From Linnemannia elongata (Eukaryota; Mortierellomycota; Mortierellomycetes; Mortierellales; Mortierellaceae): DNA of 64,000 nucleotides. Under the pieces are notes generated by a model. It saw only the letters and a program-made list of their open reading frames with translations, made no database searches and was not told the DNA's origin. Positions 34,247-45,159 of this stretch are shown one piece after another. The position numbers were made by a program, and so were the translations under genes. The number at the start of each line of letters is the position of its first letter. The first letter of the stretch is position 1. The stretch spans positions 558,001 through 622,000 of the forward strand of contig JAXBDG010000021.1 of NCBI GenBank assembly GCA_036320915.1, in the 5' to 3' direction.

Positions 34247-37200
34247 ATGTCCTCAGGAAATGATGTCAGTAACAATGACAACAACAATGAGCACTCCTCT
34301 CCCGTCCATACCGCACCTGAGGACAACAATACGCCACCACTACCAGCACGACCAGCGAGCGCAGCACCCTTGGCCCAGACACTCAACTCCGAAAAGGACA
34401 GAGACAAAGACAACGACGACAGAGTCCAGCAGCACAAAGGTAACAGCCTGCCTGCTGCTGCTATCAATCGTCCAGAACTAGGTTCTGCCGGAGTTGGACC
34501 CGCGGACAAGGTACATACGTAGTCGACGTGGCTGTTGGTAGTGCTTCTTCTCGTCTGCTATTATGTGCTGTTTGCTGCTATTATTCCTGTCAGTGCGTCT
34601 TGGGTTGTTCTTGTCGACTTGTACAGAGGGGACCTGTCCCAATCGTCGGAGTGAGCTCTTGGCATCAGGGTTATTGTGGTGTCCCATTCATTATAAGGGA
34701 GAAGGAAAAGGAAAAGAAGGAAAACACAGGAAAATGCAACAGCCCAACAGCCCACGAACTCTTTTTCTGTTGTGTGAACCATGATCCTCGCGCGTGTGTG
34801 CGTGTGTGTGCGTGTGTCTGTTTGCGGAGCCGAGCGAAAGGGTGCTCCCAGCGAAGAAAGTTAGCAAACAAGGAAGGAATGAAATAAGCACCAAACACTC
34901 CCTGACCCTTTTTTTTTTGTTTTTTCCTTGCTTCTCTTTTTTCCCCTCTTCCCTCTTTCCACTTTTATTTTTTTATTTTCGCATTCTCTTCCTTTCACAT
35001 AACCACAATTCTACAACCCAACGACACTCTTAACGACAACGACAATAACAATAACCAAAAGCATCACCACGCCGTCGACGACCAGCAGCAGCAGCAGCAG
35101 CAGCAACAGGGCACAAACTCAGACAACAGTAGCAGCAGCATGCCGTCCAGCGATATCAACAACGTCATTTACCATCCACATCCAGACTCCCAGGGCTACT
35201 CGCCACCTTCTCCCGTCTCCACCAACCCATTCAGGCGTAGCCCCTCAGTCTCACCCTCACTCTCGGCCACTCCTTCCTTGACCTCTCGCCCCCCTCTACA
35301 ACTCCCCGATGAAGATCCCTTTTCACTTTCCGCAGTAGCAGCGGCACTTGACCCCGCCCCCTCCCCAGCCCACGCCCCCGCCCCTGCTCCCGCCTTGCCC
35401 GCACGCACTTCCATAACATCACAACAAGAACGGCAACAACAACAATATGAAGACGTCTCCTCCTCGTCCCTCATCCCACCAGACCTGCCTCCTCCACCAG
35501 CATATACCCAGACCGCAACTGTGTTGGATGATAGGGCTTCGGGATTTTCGGGAGTTGCCACGTCAGATGCAACCTCAGTGGCGACTCTGTCTCCAGTACC
35601 ATCAGTCAACACATCTGCCCCTGCCACCGCTGTACCAATAGGCTCGGTACCTGCAGCAACAACAACAGCTACAACAGGTGCATCTCAATCCAGGACATCC
35701 TTGTCAAGGGACCCAGAACCAGTGAACCAATACGTTCTCAAACCCGTCGACTGGATTGATCCCGCGACAGGCATCGAAAAGCGCATCAAGATCATCACAC
35801 AAAATGGTACGACATTGCAGGAGTACGTGGGACGACGTTTGAGCATTGGTACAATGTATTTGCTTTGCGTTGCAACTAACGCCGAAAACCAATTGATAAT
35901 TATGTTTTTATAATAGAGAATGGACCATGTCCATTGTTGGCCCTGTGCAACACGCTTATCTTGCAGGGCAAGGTTGCCATTCGACCATACGATCGCCCAA
36001 CTATTGGATACGACCATCTTCTCGAACTGTTGGCAGACTATCTCTTAAACGAGGACCCCTCTGAGTCTGGTGCATCTTCTTCAACGACAGGACGTGTCGG
36101 TGAACATGTTGAGGCCGAGAAGGTCAAGTCCCGCCTTGAGATCGAGTCAGCCCTTCGCCTTCTGCCTCACCTGGAACATGGATTGGACGTCAATGTGTAT
36201 TTTAAGTCAATTCGTGGGTTTGAACCAACTGCAGAGCTCGGGCTTTTCCACACCTTTGGTGTGGAACTGGTGCATGGATGGGTTGTCAGTCCTGTGATCG
36301 ATACCTCAATGTACACATTGGTGGACGGACCTGCGGGAATCACGAGCTACAACAAGGCGGTAGAGTGTATTGTCAGTGGAGACGATGCAGGTGGAGGACT
36401 GGTTGTGGAGGACTTTTCGGGAAACATTACGCCCATATCGCCCTCTCACCAGTCGTTAGTGCGCACTCGAACGACTACAAGTGGATCGGATACGGTGTCA
36501 AAGGACGAGAAGATTCGGCAGGCATTGGTAGTGCAGGAGTTTATGAACACCACCAAGACACAGTTGACTCACTATGGACTTCATGTCCTGCAGGAAAGCC
36601 TGCCCGAAGGCCACCTTTGCGCCTTTTTCAGAAACAACCATGTAAGGACCAAATCATATATATATTAGTTTTGTTGCATTTTGCATCCTGAAGCTTTCAG
36701 CCACGATGTGGAAGTAATTTGATGCTTATAATTCCTCTTGTAATTATTCATATAGTTTTGCACGCTTTTCAAGAACCCGATGGACGGCACCCTTTATACC
36801 CTTGTCACGGACCAGAGTCTGGCCCATGAACTTTCCATTGTTTGGGAGTCGCTTGTAGATATCGACGGAGCAGGAGATTTCTTGGATGGACTCTTCCGAC
36901 ATGGCGCTCTGGAGGTTGGAGACTATGCGCGCAATAACCAGCCACTCGATTCCAATGGTGCCTCATTAGGCGACGGCGGTGGAGACGAAGAGTAAGCCTT
37001 TATGAATTTGTTTTTTATTTTAATTACATGGGGTTTATTGTCGTGACGCAAGAGTGGTATCTTGACCATGCGTTTTTTTTTCCATTTATTTTGATAGTTT
37101 CGCACTGGCACTGCAATTGCAGCAACAGGAGGAAGAAGAGGAGGCTAGGCGACTTCAAAAGTCCAAGGGCCACGCCTCTCAACAACTTGCACCCAACAAT

Positions 37201-37749
37201 AACAACAATAACAGCAGCAGCAGTAGTAGTAGTAGTAGTAGTAGCCGTCCTGCCCAACATGGGAACTACCGCCTGAGCCAGATCAGCAATTCCAACAACG
37301 GAGGCACATTCCTCTCGCTCCAGGACCAGACATACGAGACCGACGAGCAGATGGCGGCCAGGTTACATCAAGAGTACCTCGCCAGTGACCAGCAGCACTT
37401 GCAGGCACAACAGCAGCAGTACCAGCAGCACCAGCAGATGAATGCTCTCAAGAACACGCATGCCTATCCGATCCTGTCACCAAGTGGGGGTCAATATGCC
37501 AATTACAATAGTAATGGTGTCCCTCAACATCTGTATGGTCAATCTTCTCAGATGCAGTATCAGCAGCCTCAGATGCAACAACAACAACCACAACAGCCAT
37601 ACCCACAGATGCAACAGCAACAGATGCAGCAGCAGCAACGGCCTCAACAGAATGCTCAGAGCGCTGCCTCTGGACAAGGCCATAGCCGTCAGCGGAACCC
37701 GAGTGATAGCAGTAGTCGCAAGAGCAAAGAAAAGTGCACCATTCAGTAG
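34247..37749 (+). CDS. MINDY-family deubiquitinase with CAAX C-terminus
   Basis: Five exons (34247-34510, 35062-35806, 35917-36641, 36756-36991, 37098-37749) give 873 residues. Residues 1-300 are Ser/Pro/Gln-rich and probably disordered. The catalytic domain follows (PVNQYVLKPVDWI on). Oxyanion Gln335 and nucleophile Cys341 lie in QNENGPCPLLALCN, spaced six residues apart as in human MINDY-1. The catalytic His578 lies in RNNHFCTLFK, split by intron 3. Then DFALALQLQQQEEEEEARRL (~657-676) resembles a ubiquitin-interacting helix, followed by poly-Gln. MINDY enzymes trim K48-linked ubiquitin chains. The last four residues CTIQ fit a CAAX prenylation box, so membrane attachment is possible. The exon-2 start at 35062 was chosen as the first AG after a clear pyrimidine tract and a CTTAAC branch-like site; it is in frame. 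Confidence 0.9.
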
Positions 37750-37849
37750 CATTTCCTCTCTCCTTGTCTATGCCTCTCCAACACACTCTCTATCTTTTTC
37801 TCCCCTCTCCTTTCTTTACTATTGCTAATCGTCCAATCGTGTCAGCTAA

Positions 37850-37861
37850 TAAAAAAAAAAA
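37850..37861 (+). terminator. A-tract in the MINDY/MPC2 convergent spacer
   Basis: AATAAA merged with a run of A about 100 nt after the MINDY stop; a likely poly(A) signal region. The MPC2 stop lies only about 135 nt further, so the 3' UTRs may overlap. Confidence 0.35.
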
Positions 37862-37994
37862 TACTCGCAAATTTTAAAAAGTTGCCATGGTTGATGTTTT
37901 TCCAGCGCAGACATGTGCTTATTTATAAACAAGAAGAGGAGGATGAGGGGAGAGAGGATGTAGTTTATGTAAGAGAATTTTATGAAGAATAAGT

Positions 37995-39458
37995 TTAGTT
38001 GGCAACGACAGCCTTCTTCTCCTCGGCCTTCTTCAAGCCCTGGCGGTAGTCAAAGATACGGTAGAGCTGGGTCAATCCGGTGGCGGCGACAAAGAGGTTG
38101 ACAGTGAACAAGCTGTAGTTCTTGGGGATAATGACCAAGGAGTATCTGGACCAGATCAATCCAGTAGCAGCCAAAGCTAGTTTGTGTTATTGGAGAGAGC
38201 CAGAAATTAGCCTGGAGATACTGAAAGGAGTTCTTTCGTTCATGTTTGCAAAGCGCATATAGTCCACGTTCACGCCCTTCTTTTTCCTGAATTGCAGTGA
38301 AAACATGTTGATTATCCAATGATGTTTCTTATTCCCGGAGATCAAGTACTTACCAACGTTCTGGGAAAGGGACAGGTTCTCGGCGGGGCGGCTCAAATCA
38401 CCAATACCAGCACCGACCAAAGCCTAGGTGGAAGAACAATCACAGGAAACGCAAATACAATCGTCAGCTCCTCGGTTTTTCTGACAAGACAAAACGTCCT
38501 TCTCCTTTCCCTGTATTTTGCTTCCCAGAAGTCGTCCAACACATTGTCATCCTGTGTGCAATGAGCAGGTAGAAGTACGACGCTGGGCCTTATAGAGTCC
38601 AATGTCCTGTGATCTCCTGCGGATTGAAAACGCGCAGACACAGCTTTGGCGTCAGATACTGCAACTCGGTATCCCAATTGCCGGCAATCTTCTTCTGTTT
38701 GCTCCTGATGATGTCTTTCTGACGAGGTGGGGTCTGACGTATCGTCACTCCTGTAAAGTCCTTGATCTCCCGATCGTCCGACTGAAAAGCTGAAGCACTC
38801 AAATAAAAAATGCAACAGTTGTAGCCGTGCTATCACTATAGCTTTCCCGGGAAACTCCAATTCATCTCGCATCGACGACAGAGTGCGCGATTGTTTGAAC
38901 ATACCCACTTGGCAGCGGGGGCCCAGAAGTGAATGGTCTTGGGACCTATTTGCCATTACAAACGTGCAATAAATAATAATACGTTAGAAAATACGTAACG
39001 GATTCATTATCTTCCCTGGGCAAAAACATGTCTGCGTCGCCTAGCGTTGTGCTGTGTGGTATGTTGCTTTTTTTTTTTCCGTTGGGGGTGAGGGGAGGAA
39101 AGGTTGCTGGTATTGCAATCACTTTTTCCGTCTCATTTATTGTAATAGACATGGCAAAACAGGGTTCTCTTTCTTCCTCTTTTCGGCTCTCCTTTGAAGA
39201 AAAGATGATGTCCACTCTTGTGTGTATGCTGGAATCCTGTTTTGTCAAAACCCAACGGTCCATCGGTAATCCTGCCTGTTTGCTGAAAGAGTCATATTAT
39301 TTTCCACTCCTTTTCCTCCCGGTGCGAAACGTATATGTATACATCCACGAAGAGAAAGAGTGGTGATGCCGGTAAGAAGTGGTGGTATTATTACCAGCGG
39401 GGTGGTTCAAGAACTTTTGGAAGGCAGATTGTGCGACGACGGGGGCTGCTGAGGACAT
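37995..39458 (-). CDS. MPC2: Mitochondrial pyruvate carrier subunit MPC2
   Basis: Four exons (39395-39458, 38905-38945, 38354-38423, 37995-38176) give 118 residues. The protein carries the MPC signature: TIHFWAPAAKWALVGAGIGD, LSRPAENLSLSQNVAL and ATGLIWSRYSLVIIPKNYSL, then the third helix VNLFVAATGLTQLYRIFDY. It belongs to the MPC2/MPC3 branch (FWAP...KW) rather than MPC1. It pairs with MPC1 in the inner mitochondrial membrane to import pyruvate. Introns are large compared with the exons (449 and 481 nt for the first two), and intron 2 is open in one frame throughout (see findings). A TATATAAG element lies at 39738-39745. Confidence 0.94.
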
Positions 39459-39842
39459 GGCTGATGTGAGTGTGTGAAAGAAAGGAGTGGGGAGGAGAGC
39501 GAGAGGGAGAGAGGGAAAAAGACGAGTCGGGAAAAAGAGCTCCCACCCCAACATTGTCATCTTATCGCAGGCTAGAGAGAAATGGGTGACTGTCATTCGA
39601 CACCAAAGAAGAGGGAGTTGGATATTGCCCGCTTGCAAAACATGTTGCGCAGGTAGAACATGAAGGGGAAGGAGGAAAAAATCTTCTTACCCGCCTTCCG
39701 GTAATCTCAGGGACGAAAGGAAACGAAACGCACGCGGCTTATATACACCTTCCATGGCTCAAATGGTGCTCTCCTGTTCGCATGGCTATTTTGCAATCAG
39801 CATTTATTTTTTATTCATATCATCATACAAGGAGAAAAGGAT
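39459..39842. other. Spacer between MPC2 and the channel gene
   Basis: 384 nt between the MPC2 start and the stop of the channel gene on the same strand, with the MPC2 TATA-like element at 39738-39745. No gene seen. Confidence 0.6.
39738..39745 (-). promoter_or_regulatory. TATA-like element of MPC2
   Basis: TATATAAG on the - strand, 280 nt upstream of the MPC2 start codon. Confidence 0.45.
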
Positions 39843-42800
39843 TCAAGAGCGTCGAAGACCAGAGGGTGCAGAGATAGGGGCCTGCTGCTGCTGCTGTTGA
39901 CCGCCTTGCGGCAAAGGAGGAGGAGACAACTGCGAGAACGACTGTCTACCCAGCAGACTGGCCCGAGACGCACGCGCAGGCAACGACCTAGGAGGCCCAC
40001 TACTCGGACTAGCTCCCCCCATGACCGACTGAACTGCTGCCAATCGCATTGCCGACGTAGAGCTAGCAGACGACAGTCTCCTCTCTGGATGGTGATAATA
40101 CACATCACTGATACCCTCCACCGCTGGATTGCGTTTGGGCGCGCTGTTGTTGTTACTCTCCAGATCCTCGGTTGCTCCATTAGCTGCTGCTATAGTCGGA
40201 GACTCGGGGCGACTAGGACCTCCAGTCACATCGCTCGAGTTATCGTCATCCGTGATCAACGTCTCAATAGCCCTCGTCACGTCCGGTACTTGCGTTGCCA
40301 CATTACCACCGCCGCCAACCCCATTACCAGCAGCACTGACAGACACGGATCGACGACGGATATCAATAGCCTCAGTGTTTGTCGGACTGACAAGATCCAG
40401 ATCTTCATCCTGACCTCCACCCGCCAAGTTATCGCCCTCATCATACGTCCGAGGTTGACTTGCATCCAGAATCCCTGCAACACGGCTACCTCTATTCTCT
40501 GCCCGAATCTCCTCATCAATCAGCACCGATTTCCGCTTTCTATCAGTTCCGCCTCCAGCACTACCCTTCTTGAGTGGCAACCACAGTGTCGGGAGTGGCC
40601 CAGCAAACGCCGGGTGTTGATAATGTCGCATTCCAGAGTTCAAAACACCAGGATACAGTGTCATCGGCGGCTGTCGGTAATCCGTGAATCGGTCTGGAAT
40701 CGCCTGGTAATCGTCTTCGTCCACTACACTCTTGGGTAACTTGCGCTTAGACCCTCCAGGAGTAATGACCGCTACTCCTCCTGACTGGGTCCTTGTCTCC
40801 GTCACGTCGTTACTGAGACTCAGTCGTTTCGGCGCCGCTGCTGCTGCCGCCGGTGTTCCTGGTTTCTTGTTCGTCATGTCGACCGCGATATGGCCGAGGC
40901 CGTTACTGCCAGGAGGCGCAATCTCAGATCCCAACGCCGCTAAAGATCCATTGTTGTTGCGATAATCATCCTGATATTCCTGACCCTGACCCTGACCTTG
41001 CACGCCATCAAGGTAATCCTCAAAGTCTTCATCGTCCTGGTGAGGTCGCATGAGCTCCAGAGGGATATGGCGCGCCGTCAAATGGTAGGCGTTCGTAGTC
41101 CAGTACCAGAACCACACAGTACCCGCTGGCAAGGGGGCCAACAGGATGCCAAAGAAGTAGGCCTGCTTCAGCATAAACAGACCCAACATGGTCAACTGGA
41201 ACGTGACCAGACCCAATGTGAGACGGTTGTAGACCATGGGCCAGATCTGGCCACCAGACTCGTTAGGGTGGAAGTAGACATAGAGGAGCTGATACTTGAA
41301 GACCAGATAGCCGACCGCAAAGTAGATGACACCAAAAACGAGGATCATGGGTTTGATGCAAGAATAAATCAAGATGACCACAAATGCCAACGTCGCATTC
41401 GAGTAGACAACGCCATAAGGGAGCTCTGGTGGGGCGCGAGATTCGGCATAGTCACGAGGGGTCCTGGAGAACATTTTTTGGATGGCCAAGTTGACGATAT
41501 CGGCCAGCTGAAGCAGCTGCATCGGGAACAGACCGATACCTCGGAGAATGGTATAGTTGACAAAGAAGGGTGCGACGCGAGGCAAGGACTGGGCCAGAAG
41601 GAGAGCCAACTCTCCGATGTTGTGGTAGACCTTGTTAACAGCCTGAGCCCAGGTTCCGACAATGGTGAATACAAGAACAACGTTGAACAGGATGAATGTA
41701 AAGTACTTGTTGTAGAGCGACCGAGCAATCTCCGAGTGTGATTGAATCCCCTGTTGACGACAGAGCGAAAGCAAGATCCTTGGCACGACGGCAAGGAAGA
41801 TGATGACACCGACTGTGGGGAGGAAACCTTGAATCAACGACTTGAGGATCGGACTCATGTCTGCAATTTTAGAAATCCCTGGGAAGATCCTATCGAGAGA
41901 GTCGAGGTTGAGGAAGGACGAAAACACACCGACGGGACCTGCCCAGAAGAAGACGAGCATAAAGACGATTGCGTTGATGACGATCGTCCGGACACCAAGC
42001 TCGCTGGGAGGGAGGTTGAGGTTGTCCCAGTAGACATCACGAGGCTCTGGTGCCATGAACGTCTCGCATGAGAGTGTCTCCTGCGTATTGACCGTCTGCG
42101 CCAGAATTTGCTGTTGTATCATAGGATGGGAACGAAGTGGTTAGTATTTGGTGGCGCATCTTTTTGATCAATGTTTTTAACCGATTGATCATCTTGATCT
42201 TTGGTCGATCAGTGAAACTTACTGCAGCATGCATCTCCTCAAAGGTAACAAAGCCGATGCTAGTGGTCGCATAGACGCGTGACATGCGCATCTTTTGAAC
42301 AGCCTTGTCGAGTGTCGCAAACACCTCACGGTAGTGATCAATCTTGTCGACCTTCCTTCCAAGGATTCCCATGAATCCAAGTCGCATCGTCGGCCGCTTC
42401 TTGATACTACTCGCGCGCACCAGACTGTATCCTTCATCAACGTCGACCATAGAATCCCGGTTAGTTCCCTGACCATTCTCTACCTGGTTGTCATCCGCCG
42501 TTATATCGTTTTCAGCCAAGATGGCATCAGGGTCATAATCCGTTCGTCCTGAGGGGTTGCCGTAGTATCGAGTATAGGTCATCTCCAAGTGCCGCAAGGC
42601 ATGGGCTCGCTGCTCAATCAATCGCTGCAACGTTGTAACATGGCGGCAGACATGGGCACTCTCGACCGTGCCCACGCCCAAAGATTCGTAAAAGGTTGCT
42701 AGTGCCCGGTCGCTCTGCAGATGCGCTGGCAATCCGACCACCATGACTGTCCTGTTCACGATGGCCCTGTGACGCTTCAACAAGTAGCGCCGGCGGACAG

Positions 42801-44206
42801 CGATGTAGCCCTCGTATGTGTGCCAGATCAAGTAGAGGGTCAAGAGAGAGAATATCCAAGTGAACGTAAACTGGGTGAAAAGGTATATGAGCGAGGTGCC
42901 TGGCCGCGGTAATGAGCCAGGAAGGGAGGGGTCATCGTCGTTGCCGGTGCCGTCATCTGGATCTGTTGGTAGTCGCCCGTCATTTGTTGAGTAGCTGTTA
43001 ATGGGCCAGACGATTAAGAGTCCAGGCACGAGGCATATCGTAAACAGTTTCAGCGACATTGTGAAGAATCGCAACATCTATTTGACATCGAACAACAATG
43101 TGATAGAGATGAAGATGTTACCACGTCCGTTTCCCTGTGTTTGCGCGTTTGTTCCATCAAAGATTTCCTATGGTCATGGCTGTCTAATCATTTGTATGAT
43201 GTCTTACCATAGCAGCATCCAGACCAACACAATCCAACACTTCCGACTCTGGGATCCGTAACAGTTGAGGGATCCATCCAAAGAATGTCGACGAGAGTGG
43301 TGGAGGTGTGTGTCTATTGTATTTAATTTTTGTTTGGATAAGGAAAAAGGAGTAACCACGGGAGAATGATTGTTAGTTTCCTTTATCACTTCTTTCTGGG
43401 CTGGTGTTATTTTCCTTTGAAGTTGACTCTTTTTTGGAGCCTTGTCGCATGAGAGAGTACAACCACACAGACGCATGTCATTCATGCATGCACAAACTAA
43501 GCATAAAGCATAATATTCAAGTAAGCACTACAGGCCTGCAAGCATACCTTCGCAGCTTTGTCCGGGGGGCAAAGATGACGGTCCACCGCGTTCGCAGAAA
43601 GCAGAATCCCAGGAAAGAACTCAGGCCAATAAGTGTTGAGATGGCAAGCTGTGTCTTCAGACCCGTCGAGTTGTTGGCTGCCGGATGACCTATCAGACAG
43701 ACATGTGAATCCCGCCCCAATGGAACGCGCATTCAATGTGTTAGCGGATTCAAACGTACGAGTTAACCAACTCCTTTATGCGGCACATCTTTTTTCGTAA
43801 GGAGATGTTTGGGGGGAAAGGAGAGTTGTTGCTGTTGTTGTTTTTCCCCAGGAGGAGATACCAAGGGTTGATATCGCTGATAACCGCAACTCGTGCAAGA
43901 AAAGGGGGAAGGGAAAGTGGGCTGCAAGGAAGGGTACGTGGAGACGGAGCCCGGTTCACCCTTTGATGATTATGGAGAAGACCGCCGACTCAAAGCTCAA
44001 TAAAGTTGTCGGAATGCATTTCGCAAAAGTGACGGAGAGTGAGGTGAGGAGAATAGATATGGCCATGATAACTAAATAAAAAAAAGTTCGTCCAGTCCTC
44101 GTTCATGTTCCTGTTTCCGACTGAGGTGGGCTGCCAGAGGCTGTGCTGAAATCTGGTTGAAGGAACATGGTGTGGTTTGGTGGCAACTGTAGTTACCTGG
44201 TACCAT
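39843..44206 (-). CDS. CSC1: Csc1/OSCA/TMEM63-type stress-gated cation channel
   Basis: Five exons (44197-44206, 43548-43689, 43208-43313, 42223-43077, 39843-42110) give 1126 residues. Landmarks: an N-terminal helix (~15-35, LAISTLIGLSSFLGFCFL); GWIPQLLRIPESEVL; helices near 94-115 and 145-170; a cytosolic PHM7-like domain to ~370 (with TVMVVGLPAHLQSDRALATF); FMAPEPRDVYWDNLNLP; then the conserved 7-helix RSN1_7TM region (~390-740). The last ~370 residues are a low-complexity, probably cytosolic tail. Members are calcium-permeable channels opened by osmotic or mechanical stress. The 10-nt first exon (ATGGTACCAG) joins in frame at acceptor 43690-43691 to give MVPGHPAANNSTG. The alternative is an unspliced start at 43732, which would lengthen the N-terminus by 11 residues. 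Confidence 0.88.
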
Positions 44207-44508
44207 CGTTGCAGCCTTCACGTCCGTGTCGAAAAGCGCCGACCTATTTAAGTGAAGTATTGAGGAAAACAAGTATTGTCGATGAGTGCCATGAGCAAGG
44301 AGGAGGAGAAGAGTGAATGTCATTCCTTGGTTTTATTTCTCATGGGAGTTACATGGGACCGCTCTCGAAGAAGGTCTGAGCGCTTTCCATGGTGGAGGCG
44401 GATGTTGTGAAGGGGAAGAGAGGGGTGTTGGGTGGGTTGAGGAGAGGAGAGTGGGAAAGGGAATCAGACGAATGAGTAACGAAAGAAATGAAAAAAAAGA
44501 GGATGACA

Positions 44509-44546
44509 ACAACAGCAACAACAACAACAACAACAACAACAACAAC
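44509..44546. repeat. (AAC)n trinucleotide array
   Basis: About 12 AAC units in non-coding DNA, interrupted by one AGC near the start. It would read poly-Asn on + and poly-Val/Leu/Cys on -. Confidence 0.9.
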
Positions 44547-44978
44547 GTGAAAAAGGAGACGCTTTCGGTATCAAGCTCAAGCTCAAGAGTGTACGACGAG
44601 CTAAAGTGTGATAAAAAGCGAAAAGAGCACTTTTGGCAAAAGAAGTCAAAAATCGGGCTAATGGCAATTGGGAATTGGGAGAAAAAAAAAGTCGAGAGCC
44701 GTGAACAAAGTCGAGGCATATAAATGAGAAGGTATTGCTGAGGGCTGGACCAGGGCTGGTCTTTGAAAAGGTACATTCATCGATTATTATCTCAACCATC
44801 TCTCTCGACAACGCGTAGAGGGGCAAACCCTTATTCATTATGCCTGATGGTGGGAATATTCATGCACGTCCATGCCTCGATCCATCTCTCCCTCCTTTTG
44901 CTCCTCACTCAATTCCGATCTTGACCTTTGAGAGAGAACACACTCGCGCTGTCAAAAACCCCCCCTTTTTCCCATTAG

Positions 44979-45004
44979 TTTTTTTTTTTTTTTTTTTTTT
45001 TTTT
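44979..45004. repeat. Poly-T tract (26 nt)
   Basis: Run of T on +, downstream of the ENGase stop codon. Confidence 0.9.
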
Positions 45005-45159
45005 CTTTTCTACCCCTGTCTGCCTGTCCTGACGACATAAACGAAAAGAAAGGGAATATCGAGCATTGCAGAGTAAATGAGAATGAGAGTCATTTTATCT
45101 CAAGTTTGTGCTGACAAAACAAAAAAAAAAAAACGTATAGAAAAGGGTATGGTTTGTTT

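Larger units (their letters stand above)
44207..45159. other. Spacer between the channel gene and ENGase
   Basis: 953 nt. It contains an AAC trinucleotide array (44509-44546) and a poly-T run (44979-45004). A + strand frame (44313-44723) is driven by the AAC array (poly-Asn) and has no recognisable product. No gene called. Confidence 0.55.

Noticed and set aside
39897..42071. + strand frames up to 280 codons (39897-40739, 40998-41741, 41742-42071)
   Set aside because: Antisense to the channel gene, whose - strand translation is clearly homologous to Csc1/OSCA proteins.
43497..43736. Unspliced ATG at 43732 as the channel start
   Set aside because: Frame-compatible but would translate an intron with a good acceptor (TGATAG). 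The spliced start at 44206 is preferred, though the alternative cannot be excluded.
44072..44323. - strand 83-codon frame beginning MTFTLLLLLAHGTHRQ
   Set aside because: It overlaps the leader and 10-nt first exon of the channel gene; the signal-peptide look comes from CTC/CTT repeats.
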